Below are positions 1 through 20,900 of a stretch of 64,000 nucleotides of DNA, one piece after another. The notes beneath the pieces are model-generated. The model worked only from the letters and a program-made list of their open reading frames with translations, made no database searches and was not told the origin of the DNA. The first letter of the stretch is position 1. Every line of letters starts with the position of its first letter. A program made the translations under genes and the position numbers. The DNA comes from Chrysomallon squamiferum (Eukaryota; Mollusca; Gastropoda; Neomphalida; Peltospiridae), in contig CM022665.1 in assembly GCA_012295275.1 (NCBI GenBank), positions 19,858,150 through 19,922,149 of the forward strand. Reading direction: 5' to 3'.

Positions 1-264
1 GAATAGATTTTGAAAAATTGGCCTGATAATCTTTACTGAACTGAGACTAAAATATAAAAATAAATAAATAAATGAAATAAAATGTATATTAATAAAGATA
101 CACACAAAAAAGATAAAGTATTATGAGGAGGGAGTAGTATTAAATGAGATAACAGTACATCAAGGGTTTATCATGCAGACTGTTACAACAAACAACACTG
201 AGTGAGTCAATGTAAGTGAAAATAATACAAAGCTAAGTGAGTAGACTGTGAGCAGCTCACTTAC

Positions 265-7668
<7,404 letters not shown>

Positions 7669-8499
7669 TGGGCAGTGCCCGAAATAATTTGAGGAAATTA
7701 ACCCTCAAATATTCCAAAGCAATCATTACACTACCTTCCTTTTTAACATGAAATTGTTGAATAATTTATATATCTCTAAACCTGTTCACCACATTACATT
7801 TTTCGTTGTCTATCATTAGATAATATGTTTTCCTCAACAAATTTTATCACCAAGACCTTTTGTTGATTATAATGATGTAGTGACGCATGCGCACTGCGAA
7901 GTGTTTAATAGTTTCGTATAAAAAATAATAGTTTAATAAATTATAGTGTTAGACTATGTTTCAAACTCACTTTTAATATAATAAATAGTTTATCCATTAG
8001 TTAATTATTTTTCTTTATTATCACGTTTTGTGATTACTCATGCTCTCATATAAAAGGATCTCATACGAGTTTCAATGGGATAGCATTAATGCCATAAATA
8101 CTTATTTCTTCCAATTGAAAAATATATCCATACATGCATAAAAATTGTATGAATATATTCCATTACTGAAAAAGAAAGAAAACAAAGAGTCTTATATATT
8201 ATTTTATTAAATTTATTTCTAACTCCTCATTAGTGAGAGGGTGAAGAAATGAAAACAAATTAGTAATAGAATGCTTATTTTACGACATGGAATCAAGAAT
8301 ATTTTACCTAAATCAGTAAATGATATCTAAAAAATATGTTTAATAAATTATCTCTTCGTTATACCAAAGATAAGACTTAATGATAAAGTGTCGCAACAGA
8401 TGAAAATAGTAGTGTCATTTACTCGAAATTGGAAAATTGTTTTTGAATATATGTCAGGGAATTTGACTTTAATGGTCTTCCGTATTTCAGGAAGGCAAC
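7669..8499. promoter_or_regulatory. Shared divergent promoter region between the ZDHHC gene and TMEM242
   Basis: Only 831 bases separate the two start codons, which point away from each other, so both promoters must lie here or in unseen 5' exons. The most GC-rich patch, at 7880-7898, reads GTGACGCATGCGCACTGCG on the plus strand. It resembles the palindromic NRF1 element (core GCATGCGC). A tttcag at about 8490 just before the TMEM242 start could be a splice acceptor for a 5' UTR intron. Confidence 0.5.
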
Positions 8500-11064
8500 A
8501 TGCTCCCCGAAGGTGGAAGTGATTCCGTAAATGAAGATGAAAATAATTCTTCTTCTAAATTAGCAGGTTATTTGAAATATTCATCAAATTTATATTCTAA
8601 TCTTACAGCTATTCTTTTTTTGTTATGCAGTATTTGTCATATCATCGTTTATCGTGTAATTTTGTTAGTACAATTCGTCCCAAGATCATCATGTTACTAA
8701 CGAAATCAGCCCCCAATGATTGAAAGAAATATAGCTTATTTAGTTAATATCGATATAAAATATTGAAACATATTTATTTTTATATTTATATCTGATAATA
8801 TAACAGAAAAATAAATTAATTATATAAACTTTATCATATAAATTTTTCTTCCTATTTATATATATATATGATAACTTTATAAAGCACACTAAACAACAAC
8901 AAAAACAAAACAAAGAAAAAAAAAAAAAAAAAAAAAAAAAAAAACAAGAACAAAATATGGCTATTGAAATGTTACATAGAACAGTATGTAGTTATTGTCA
9001 GTAATTAACCACATTTCAGTATTTTGTAAGTTATTATCATAATGTACACAGTCTGATATTTCATTGCAACTTTGCATTATTATTACTGTATTTTTAATAT
9101 AATACAAATATTTATCTGTGATTTTTGCTGTCTATAACTTCTTTTTATTTATCTATTTTCTTGACTTTTGACTTTTAATTCCCCCCCCCCAGGTGGAATC
9201 TTCCTGGCTGTTGTTGCAGGTGTTTCAGTACTTGGAGGGTTTGGCATGACACTGGCCATGGCCAAGAAAAGAGATCCAAACATGTTTACCAGGGTTTGTC
9301 AGTTTTATTAAAAATTAACACATAAATTCATTATTATTATTGATGTTGTTACCATTATTTCAATATTTGTCAGTTTTATAAATGCATTATAAATATTTGT
9401 CACCCTCATATTAACATTTGTGAATGTAAATACAAATAATAATTGATATTTCATCAGTTTTATAATAACCCCTAACTGCTTCTGAAAATTTATAAATTAT
9501 TTTAAATATTAAAAATTAATACTGAATTCAGTTATTATTGTTGTTGTTATTAGTATTATTTCAGAGTTTGTTACTTTTATTAATACATTATAAATATTTG
9601 TCACTCTTATTTTAACATTTGTGAATGTAAATACAAATGATAACTGATATTTCATCACTGAACATTTTTATAACTTCTCACTGCTTCATAACGTATCAGA
9701 TTCTTAAAATTTATAAATGATTTTAATTATTAAAAATTAGCAACTGAATTTATTATTATTGTTGTTATTATTTTATTATTATTATTAGTTGTTATTATTG
9801 TTATTGTTATTATAATGTTATTATTATTATTATTATTACTTCAGGGTTTGGTTGCTAGCAGGGAGATACCAGACAGTGGGGCATCGCTTGCTCTCAGAGC
9901 TCTGGGGTGGGGCACAGTCTGGTCAGTTGGTGGAGTGAGTTTTCTCAGTCTGGTTGTGTGGAAATCACTCGGTGTTCACAGTGTAAGTAAAAAAAATTCA
10001 TTTGCAGATTGTTACTATTTTTACCTATCATCAAGTATAATGCACTATTAGTGATATTTCTAGTACACTAACTGACTTTAGTTTATCAAAATGTTACCTC
10101 TTTTTGTGAAGTACATCAGAAATATAACCAGTGCACAGAGTACAATTTCCTTAATTATGTCACATTACTGTTACTTCAAAATTGGCTGATTTCTAACTTA
10201 CTGTTTTATAATCATTCAAATTACTTACTATAACACATATGTGATTGCTCACTAGCATATTAAGATTTGAGAACAGTTTAATACCTGATTATTTTCATGA
10301 TGGAAATGGGTTTTAGTAACTTGGGGTACATTAAGGTCTGTAAGACTAGTAACAAATTAAAATGGATAAATGAATCTTATAGCAAAATTGTGCTATAGCA
10401 ACACTATACAAAGTATTGCAAGACAACCATAACCATCTGTTAGCTTGTCAACATTTCCCCCATGTAAAGCTGTTAATTCACTAAAGAAAAATTGTATTTT
10501 TGGCTTTTGATAAAATGATGTATGTATTTGCTTGTGAAAACTGAGTAAAATGTGAAAGAATAATTATAGAAAATAAACAAGTTAATTTTAATTACTGGAA
10601 ACATGACATGAGACAGCTCATAAACCTCTCTCACTCTGTACTAGTAAAGAAATTAGATACAACCCCAAACAAAAAAGCAGGGGAATAGCAACCCCCCTCA
10701 ATATTTATCTCTGCATGTTTGTTATATGGCTTGGTGCTTGTGGATAGCCGAGGAAAGTTCTGTAAAAAAAGAAAAGTTTTAGGGCTTTATTTAGATACAC
10801 CTGATGTGATACGGTTTGTGTGTTTATTTGTGTGTGCTTGTGTGTCAATGCATGTTACATATATATGGATGGTATTTAGATGTATATGTTGCAAGGTGTA
10901 TACAATCATTTTTGTTTGTTTGTTTTTATCAGATGAAGGAATTCAGAGAGAAGATGCAGAACTTGATGCCAAAAATTCCAAAGAAAGAACCACAGGGTCG
11001 GAGTGATTTTAAAACATTTCGTGAACTGTTTGAGTACATTTCTCAACAAGACAAGAAATCTTAG
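8500..11064 (+). CDS. TMEM242: TMEM242, mitochondrial ATP-synthase assembly membrane protein
   Basis: Exons 8500-8566, 9193-9293, 9845-9982 and 10933-11064 join in phase to give a 145-residue protein, close to the roughly 141 residues of the human protein. The Ser/Asn-rich N-terminus is variable. Residues about 24-41 (GGIFLAVVAGVSVLGGF) form the first membrane segment, followed by AMAKKRDPNMF. The signature SGASLALRALGWGTVW leads into a second membrane segment ending VVWKSLGVHS. The charged tail MKEFREKMQNLMPKIPKK is typical of the family. Human TMEM242 acts in the inner mitochondrial membrane with TMEM70 in assembling the c-ring of complex V, and that role is inferred here by homology. Exon 1 ends with a weak donor (GTTATT). 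The gene is divergent from the ZDHHC gene and convergent with RPGR. Confidence 0.95.
9294..9844 (+). repeat. TMEM242 intron 2 with a diverged ~240-base tandem duplication
   Basis: Two copies of about 240 bases start near 9310 and 9555 and share strings such as attataaatatttgtcac and catttgtgaatgtaaatac. The second copy begins with tttcagagtttgttac, which mimics the real exon 3 acceptor ttcagggtttggttgc. AAT and TTA runs precede the real site. Confidence 0.6.
9983..10932 (+). other. TMEM242 intron 3, no feature seen
   Basis: This is an ordinary AT-rich intron. It ends in a T-rich tract at about 10905-10930 before exon 4. I see no coding segment or transposon ends. Confidence 0.6.
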
Positions 11065-11068
11065 CATA

Positions 11069-11074
11069 AATAAA
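11069..11074 (+). terminator. Poly(A) signal of TMEM242
   Basis: AATAAA lies five bases after the TMEM242 stop and is followed by A-rich sequence. The short 3' UTR is plausible, though later signals could also be used. Confidence 0.55.
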
Positions 11075-11099
11075 ACATTTTTATTTTGAAAAAAAAAAA

Positions 11100-14000
11100 A
11101 AAAAAAAACTGGTATCACCTCACACATATCACATTTGGAAGTGTATACAGAAATGTTTGGAACTGTACATAGAATGAGCAACATGTCATGAGATTGGCAG
11201 TGTCTGTAGTGTGTTGTGTGTTGCTGTGTTCACTGGATGGAGAATACAGAGTGCAATGAGAAAAGAAACAGAAAAATCTCTAAAAATTACCTTTCATTTT
11301 TGTTAGTAAACCGATGTTAGACTTTCTGTGACTAAAAATAAACTTCTCTTTTTTTTATTTTATGTACACAAAGTAAAAAAAAAAAGGAATTGAAAAATCT
11401 CTTTATGATGATCTGTTTTCAAAATTAACTTTACGTGATGTAAAAAAAACCCCAGAGAAAATGGAAAATGACTTAAAATGAACTTCAGTTTTTATTTTAT
11501 GTACATATGTAAAAAAAGAAACGTAACAAATGATCTATTTTCAATTATTATTTTTTTAAATTGTAACTAAATAAGATATTTGACATTACAAAGGTAAAAA
11601 TCAGCTTAATTTTTTTATTTTGTGTACATAAGGGAAGAAAAAGAAACTGAAAAATCTCTTAAGATGATCTGTTTTCAAAAATAACTTGGTAACTAAACAG
11701 ATATCTGACTTTACAACTTTACAATTTTACAATACCATTATTGAGTTTTAATTTATGTACATAATATAAATTTTATTAAATCTGTTTTGAAATGTTTCAT
11801 GTCGAGTTATTGTAAGATATCTAGATGCCTTTATGTTGCAGTCACTTTTACAGATATTTAAGCAATTATCAAAACTGATTTAAACTGATTAAATGGATGA
11901 CAATCTTTTGATGTTTCTATGTAAATTTAGTTTTCTGCATTTAGGATTTAAACATATACTGAAACAGAATTAGTTAAATTTAGTAAAACTGGTTTAGGAT
12001 TTTTGTGTGAATGGAGCATTTGCTTGCAATATACTTGTCTTGTTTGCACTAAGTTGCTTCCTGGGTTAACTACAAATGTTAAAATTCAAACAACTTTCAT
12101 ATTGTTTAAAGATAATGGAAATTTTGTTGTTTATTATTCCATCAACTTATTTGTGAAAATACTCAAAATATGTAACATGCTGTAAAGTAAATCAGCATCT
12201 GTTAATAGATGTGTCTAAAACAATCACAACTCAGAAAAATGTGGTAAAATATTTTTTATTTGATAAAAAAGTTTTATTCTACTGGTGATACTTTCTGTTT
12301 AACAAATCACAAAGCACCAGTAACAAAATATTCCTCTTCAAGAACAGAGGTTAAACAAAACTTTAAATACATCTGACAGCGATTTATAAATAACAAAACT
12401 GTTTATGTTCATAACATCTGACAATAAATTATTAGTAACAAAGTTACTTTATACTGATAACATGTGACACTGAATTATAAATAACGGAACTTTAATTAGT
12501 TTATGTTTGTAATATCTGACAGTGAATTATAAATAAAAATTTAATTACTTTATGTAATAGTATATCATAGGAAAAAATGAGATAAAATTTAATTACTTTA
12601 TATTGATAATATCGGATAGTAAAATATAAATAAAAATTTAATTACTTTACACTGATAACATTTGACAGTAAATTATAAATAACAACACCGTATATAGATT
12701 TTATAAGCATTTTTATCAGTGGACATATATTTTTGAAATTTAATGTAACAAATGGTTTTATCTGTCAAAATTTAGTGAAAAATAAATATTTTTTTTAATT
12801 GCTGTTGACTAACAACTGCTATGTTAGATAACTATTACAATAATTACAGTGAAAAATTGAAGATTATCATATGTAATAAATAGCCATTATAAAAAATGTT
12901 TAATTTAATATATAGTTTGTTTTTATATATATAAAATCAAATAGTTTAGGAAACAAAACAGGATTGTCCAACATAACATTATTATTATTATCTGTTTATA
13001 ATTCACATTTTCTATTATTATTTTTTTTAATCATTACTTACAAGAAATGAACATTGAAACAGTTTTAAATGATGTTTAAGATTTGTCATTGTAGAAAATT
13101 TTGTCTTACAACAACTATGTAACAATTTTAGTATAATACTAACCTAAGTATACCAATTACATAAAATTAAGTATTATTTTAAGTTATATAAAAAAAACAC
13201 CTAATTTCTTAATAAATATGAAATTACTGAAAACCTACTATCTCTCATCAGTTACATTTAAAATAAAATACTTTAAATGTTTGTCTATATATGTTATTGC
13301 TTATTATAAATACAGTTGTATATAATATTGCATATTTCCAGTATACCTGTAATTTCTACTATTGTACTATATGTACTAGTATGGTACTACTTGATGTTCT
13401 TGTTAAAACTATGTTCTCTGTCAACTGATAAATGTTATGTTACTGTAAAACAAAATCTATTTATAACACACACTATTTAAATAAATATCACAGACTGAGT
13501 AGGAGACAAAACGCTCTGCACAACAGATGGACGGATAGATTTTTAACAGTTGAAAAAAACTGTTATTTGATTCATCAAAATGAGTTTTAGTTTGGATATC
13601 TGAAAATAAGACATCTGTTTTACAAACTGATTTTGACACACAGAGACAAGGTGAAATTCAAAACTTTTTGTCATCTTTAATTTACTGAATCAGAGGACCT
13701 ATGGAGAATTTGCAGCATTTCTTTGAGCTGCTGAGGTCCTTGAATGAGCATTCAATAAAGAAAGATCTCATGAAATAATTATCATCACTATTTAAATAAC
13801 ATCCCAGAAATTTAATAACTGCAAAACAAAATGCATATTTTGTATATTTCTGTATTACAGAAATTTTAATGATCCACACACTGATGTGAACATGTAAAGA
13901 AATAAATTAAAACTTAGATGTTCATGAAAATATTAGAATGTATTAAAACTAGACCAACTGCAAAAATAGTGAAAAAAAAATCTTAGTAAAATAATAAATC

Positions 14001-14676
14001 ATCTATTAAATACTAAAGGTGTGTTGCAAACAAACACATCTTGTAGATTAGTTTTATTCTACCAGCCTGAAGATTTGTTGCTTATTTTCACCCTCATCAG
14101 ATATCAAACATGAGATAGATATCTGAGTTAGAAACACCAGTTAGATATCTGAGTTAGAAACATCAGTTAGATACCCAAGTTACAAATACCAATTAGATAT
14201 CATACGAGCTACAAAAAACAGGTATCTCACCAGTTACAAACATTAGTGAGGTATCTCATGAATTCTGGCCAATAAAAAAGATATCTGAGTTACAAATACC
14301 AGTTAGATATCTTATGAGCTACAAAGAACAGATATTTTACCAGTTACAAACACCAGTGAGATATCTCATGAATAAAAAAGATATCAGAATCACACAGAGA
14401 GAGTAAATACTGGTGAAACTTTGACTGAACAATAAACAAATACAAGTGCTGACTAGCATGTGACTCTAACAGTATTCAGACAGACATGTGGTAGCACTAG
14501 AAGAAAAATTTGTGTAAACATTCTCTGATTACTTTTAATATATCATAACATTCAAAAATACATTCCAGATTATTACTAGCTATTTAGAAAAATGTGTCCG
14601 TAACTTAAAAAAACAAAACAAAAAATAAATAAATAAAAATATTACTGCATTCACATACTTTTGTCATACAGATAAA
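11100..14676. repeat. Convergent intergenic region between TMEM242 and RPGR, with tandem repeats
   Basis: I see no gene here. About 11260-11710 has four diverged copies of a roughly 110-base unit (gaaaaatctctt, gatctgttttcaaaa). About 12340-12690 has six or more copies of a roughly 60-base unit (tttaattactttatactgataa). About 14095-14390 has copies of gttagatatctgagttacaa. Open frames here are short and show no family resemblance. Confidence 0.6.
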
Positions 14677-14682
14677 TTTATT
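14677..14682 (-). terminator. Candidate poly(A) signal of RPGR
   Basis: AATAAA on the minus strand about 200 bases after the RPGR stop is the nearest canonical signal. Confidence 0.4.
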
Positions 14683-14879
14683 ATGCAGCAACATTGTTAA
14701 ATGATCACCATGGTGGAACGGATTGTACTTTGTAGATAATACTTCAACACATGTCTGTATATAGTCTACATAGAAAATCCAGAATACTGGTGATGCTGCT
14801 GTCTTCTGAGGTGGCAATGTACCATACTAACAACATTCCAAACTGTGTGGAAGAGTTTTACCTATTTCAGCTGATGTAA

Positions 14880-14903
14880 TCACAAGATGGTACAAAATCG
14901 AGA
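14880..14903 (-). CDS. RPGR: RPGR terminal exon encoding the SRFCTIL prenylation box
   Basis: This 24-base coding exon begins after tttttcag and encodes Ser-Arg-Phe-Cys-Thr-Ile-Leu and a TGA stop. CTIL is a CaaX box, and Leu at the last position favours geranylgeranylation. The upstream exon ends PPKKK, so the basic residues sit directly before the lipidated cysteine. Confidence 0.9.
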   Translation of the reverse strand, partial: SRFCTIL

Positions 14904-17900
14904 CTGAAAAAGAAAAAGAAATGATAAATTATGATGATGGCAATAATAGTAATAACAATAACAGTGACAATAATTGCAACAATAACAACAATATTAACAA
15001 CAATAATAATAGTAGTAATAAAAATAACAAAAACAATAACAATAAGAACAACAACAGCAACAACAATGATAATAGTAATAATAATAACTGAAATTATAAA
15101 TTGTAAAAGATTCAAGTATTTTTAACAAAAGCTACAACAAATATGTTACTGGAATCCACACTATAATCTATCATTATATCAAAAATTTGGAAAATCATGA
15201 TAAATGGTAAAAGAATACAGTTTGGTATTCTCAATTATTATATATATGTTTTTACCTTTTTCTTTGGTGGAGTGGTTTCTTTTTCTTTCACATCTTCTTT
15301 TTTATCTTCCTCCTCCTTCTCATCTTTGTTTTCACTTTTCTCTTCTTTGTCTTCGTTTTTGTCTTCTCTATTTTCATTTTTATCTTCCTCCTTGTCTTCA
15401 TCAGACTCATTTTCTTCTTTCTTCTTTGTCTTCGTCTTTTTGACCTTCCTTTTTGTCTTCTTACTTTTTGTTTCCTGTTTTTTATGATGAGATATGATAA
15501 TTAGACTGTCAACTTTAAAACAATTCCTATAAAACAGTGGGGTATTTTTTATTTTTTTTTATAGTCATTAAAAATTTACCATTATATTCTTTTCTTACAT
15601 TGACAAAAACATGCATACATTTTGTTTTTAAACTATTTTACCAAAAAAAGTATAAATGAGAACATCAGACAACTAATTTCATTCATATTTAGTTGTATTA
15701 TAATACCTCTGAATATGTAAATGTTAATGTTTTAAGATCTCACAAGCTGCAATGAACAGTTTAAACTGCTTTTACTCAAATAACAAATATCTGTTATGAA
15801 TGCAGAGAGAGAGAAACACTATTAACTTAAATAAATGAAGATAAGGCTCAAATTAAAGCAAGTATAAAGATTATTTTTAACACTGTCTCATCAGACATTT
15901 ACACAAACCTCTTCTTCTTTCTCTCTTGTTTCTTCTTCTTCTTCTTTTTTCTTCTCTTTTTTATCTTTCTTCTTTTTACCTATTACATAAATTAATAATT
16001 TGTTAACACTGAAATCTCAAGACCCCCCCCAAAACATAACAAATAATAATAATAATAACAAAATAAAATAAATAAAAACAGATATAAATAAGTAAATAGA
16101 TAAATATATAAAAATGCACAAATACATTATTTTACTTAAAAATTAACATAAAATTTTATTATGGAAAGCTGTGATTTGTTTTAACACCATAAATAATAAT
16201 AATAATAATAATAAAAAACAGTATTAGTTCATATTGATGAATTTTTTTTTCATATGTAAGCTTTCTTATTAAATACATCTGGATTTGTTTTTATCTCAGG
16301 TTTCTGTTATTAAAATAAATAACAAGACTTATACCTGTAATATTACACCACATTTTAAGAGAAAAGTTAAAATGTGTCACCTTTCTGTTTCTCTTCCTTC
16401 GCTAATCTTTCTTTCTCTTTTTCTTTCTCTTTTTCTTTCTTTTTCATTTCTTCTTTCTCTCTTTCTTCTTTCTCTCTTTTTGCTTTCAGTTTTTCTTCTT
16501 CATCATCTTCCTCCTCATCCTCATCCTCCTCATCTTCATCATCTGCCTCTTCTTCATCCTCATCATCACTTTTTTCATCTAGAACATTCTTCTTTCCAAA
16601 TATATTTGCTTTTGCTTTCTTTGGAGATTTCTGTTTGTCTGAAAGTTAGAACAAGAAACAAAATGTGATACACAAAGAGATTAATAATCAGATGTTAATA
16701 TGATTTAATTTAAGTCTTGGCAAATAAATACATTTACCTGTTTTTGTCTCCTTGGCTGTCTCCTCTCTGATTGTCTCCTCTCTAACTGTCTCTTCTTTCT
16801 GAATCTCCTGTTTTTCTGGCTCCTCATTCTCTGATTGGCTGTCTTTTTTACTCCTAGGAGATGCTTTAGGAGTTCCCATTTGTCTCACCTGTAAACAAAC
16901 ACGTTTTTCACACCTGTCTTCTTTATTAACAAGTTAGAACTTGTTTTTAACAACTGTTTATAACAGAATATTAATATATACAAGTTTTACATTTTTTGTT
17001 TTAACAAATTACTACTTAAGTATTATTGTAACTGTCATTTGTTATTCATAAAGTAATACGTAGCTGATTTTGTGTAAAAAGTAACTGCATTTTATGTCAT
17101 ATAAAAAGAATATAATTCCTTTTTTTCTTTTTCTTTCCCCCCCCACACTTACATCTCATATTCATTTACAACACAACTTCACATGGTAGACGTTGATATT
17201 AAAAATCATTACTATCAGTCAAAGATTTTTGTTTCATTTTGTGATAATGTAAAACACACAAACACTGTAAGTGCAAATACAGAAAAACACTAACACTGAG
17301 TGTGAATACATAGTAAAAACAAAAAATTGTGAATGCACAGCGAGTGAAACACAGTAAGATGTAAACATTGTGTGACACCAGAGTAAAACACAAAAACGTA
17401 TATATCAATTCTTTAAAAAATATTTTCATTAAGAATTGAAATCTTGTTTATTAGAACATAATAAAGTGCTGCCATGTTAATATTTAAAATAGTTTAAAGT
17501 CTTTTGTAGACAGAAAATAAAATAAAAGGTAGAACTACCACCACCACCACCACCACCACCACTACTACTAATACTACTACTAGTAATAATAACAATAATA
17601 ACACAACCATTACTACTACTACAGAAAGCAAAAGCAGTAACAACATGCTGTGAATAATATGCATTTTATTGTATATATATATATATACATATATGTATAT
17701 ACAGACACACACACACATACACACACAGTCAATACCTTCTTGGTAGCCACATACAAATGATGGTCAATCTAATTTTAAAGCGGCCAGTTCCCAGTGCACA
17801 AAACATCTATATTAAAGTATTCACATGAACATCCTGCTCCACATACTTTGTCAGTTCAAACAATTATCTCTGTTACTACTTCAAAACGAGTTAGTGGAAA

Positions 17901-20900
17901 GAGGCAATGGTTGGATGTAAACTCTGCTGACGACCAATTAAGATTGGTAACTACTTTGTGTTAGCTGAATGTAACAGCCAAATAACTATAACTAAAAAAT
18001 ATTTCTAATATTCTAATAATCTGTAACCTATGTTAAGCTGTGACTTTGGCTTACACCCATTAGTGGCTGCTAGAGGCAGATTTGACTGCATGTGTGTGAT
18101 ATCTATCTATCTGTCTATATCATTTCTTTTGTATCCTAACACAATTCAAACTAAACAAATGAATTTAAAAACAAATGTGTGAATATAATATATTTAATAC
18201 TGTATGCAATAAATTTATTGTTCAGTGTAATGTATTTATTATTCATTGTAAATATATTTATTATTAAATGTGATATATTAAATATATTTATTATCAAATG
18301 TAATATATTTAATATATTTATTATTAGATGTCATATAGTAAATATATTTATTATTAAATGTAATATAGTAAATATATTTAATATTAAACGTGATAATTAA
18401 ATATATTCATTATTAAATATATTATGTGATGTCTTACTTCAGACTCATCAATGTTTTCCTCCTCCTCAGATTCACTTTCTGACTTGTCAGAGTTTTTCCC
18501 CTCCGAGTCTAGATCCTGTAAACATACATGCCCCACATACTGCTTGTAACGTGAGTTATAAGTTATTACATCAGTTATCTATCAACAGTATATCAAACCC
18601 TGATTTCCCATACTGTTTGTAAAATATCTGCATAGAGTATACCAAAGAGTTTCACAAATAACAGTGATATCCCATACTACTTTAACATGTGGTATATAGC
18701 AACTTACTACATTATTTGTCTATCTACACTATACCAAATGCAACAACATTACAAGTATCATTTTTACATTATCATATATTAAACACCTTGCAAGCAAAGA
18801 TATTCCCAGTCATAATTCTACATCATATATTAAATATATTTTGGAAAAAAGCATGCTGGGTAATGCGATTAGTTAGTTAGTGCTTCTCTTGCCACTATCT
18901 AGCAAGCAACTTTGAGTTTTCTGATTTAACCCTTTTAAAGAAGAGGTTGGTAGCAAAACTCAAATTATCACCTGGTAACATTATTAAAACTTCCATTTGG
19001 TAAATGTATTTTTCTTTTTCTTTTTCAAAAACTGGCTGATAATTCATTTCCAAATATCAACTAGTAATAGCCTACTAGAATAATGTTTTGTTTTCACTGA
19101 TATGAACACAGCACAAAGTTACTCAAGTGAAATCTGTTAAGTGCTGCAATACAAAACTGCTGGTGCTTTTTTTCTCACAATATTTCTACACACAGTTCTT
19201 ATTAATGTCTGCACCATGTCAGCTTTTAACATAGCAGACTAAGAACAAACTTGTCTACCAGTTTCATTACAAATCATTTTATATATCAGTCATTAATTTA
19301 AAATAATCTAGTCAAAAGAAAAAAATACATCCTCTCACTTTTATAATTAAAATTAATTTATAATTTATTTTTAATTGGTTTTATTTACTTTAACAAAAAT
19401 AATAAAAAATTTGAAAATTAACAAGAGGTAACTCCACAGAATAAAAAAAAAAAAAAAAATTGAATTTATAAAATGCTTATATAAACCTAATCTGCAATGC
19501 TGATTATTATAAATATGCAGCATTATATTTTAACATGCAATTTATGATATATATATTTTAACATGCAATGCATTATGTATATTTTAACATGCTGTATATG
19601 ATAATTAATTTAACATGCAATCCATAATATTTATGTCAAAATGCATTAATAAGAAATTAATTTTATTTGTTTTACCAGTAAAGAACTGTTTAGTTTGTTA
19701 CAAAATAAAACTTACCTTTGTTACAGCTTTCTGTCTTGGCAGTGGTTTTGGCTTAATTTCTTTTGCCTGTAACAATCAACACAAATGTACACATCACAGC
19801 TGATAATTACATTATATAAAATCACAAACGTTGAAAACAATAATACAGACAACAGAAAGCTACAGCTATTAATGACACAGTTAATATGCTACTCTGGCAT
19901 GTGATCCACACATCATGAAACAACTTTGGCATGTGACCTACAACTTAAAGGGTAATCTACATCAAAAAAACACCCAACCCCCCAAAAAATAAAAAACATG
20001 CACGACATTTTTATAGAACAACAGTGTGACAGGAAAGGATAATTATATTCATTTAACAGGAAATGTCAATTTATAGGAGGTAGATAAAGTAATACAATAG
20101 CTTGGATCAGAAATGGATTAAATAGGAAGGTATTTAGCACTTTGCATTTGTTGTGGTGGTGAAATGAAGGAAGCTTGAAGAAAAGGGAAGATTTTTTCTT
20201 GCGTTTCTAGTAAATATTCGCTGAATTCATTATACAATCATTCAAATTTGTATGCTTTTTAGCCCTTGTTCCTACAAGTTATAAATAAATAAGAAAGGAT
20301 TTTTTTTTTCATTTATGCTGTGAAAAATAATAATAAAAAACCGAAATAAATAAAATAATAATTAAAATAAGCATGTAGATCACACACCAAAGTAAAATTT
20401 CCTTATGTAGATCACCCACCAAAGAGCACCGATAATACATACTAGACACTAATAACACAAAACTAGACATAGATAAAACAAAACTACAGACACAATAATA
20501 CAAAACTACAGACAGATAATACAAAACCACAGACACATAACACAATAGACACTAATAACACAAAACCACAGACACTTAACACAATAGACAGTAATAACAC
20601 AAAACTAGACACAGATAAAACAAAACTTAGACAGAAAATACAAAACTACAGACACAGATAATACAGTAGTGGACACTAATAACACAAAACTACAGACACA
20701 GAACACAAAACTAGAGACACTGATAATACAATACTAGACACTGATAATACAATACTAGACACTTATAATACAAAACTAGACACTGACAACACAAAACTAC
20801 TGACACTGAACAGATACTGAACAGAAACAAACCTGTTCATTCTCAGATTCGTCTTCTTCTGAATCAGAATCATCTTTAAATTTGGCTGAAATAAACCAAT

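Noticed and set aside
14867-15125. Overlapping hydrophobic and Thr/Ile-rich frames on both strands
   Set aside because: Products of AAT/AAC triplet repeats in RPGR intron 18.
15197-15487. Plus-strand Ser/Phe-rich open frames
   Set aside because: They are the antisense of the purine-rich RPGR exon 18 and have no independent support.
16285-16668. Plus-strand frame of 127 codons, Ser/Leu/Phe/His-rich
   Set aside because: Antisense of the Glu/Lys-rich RPGR exon 16.
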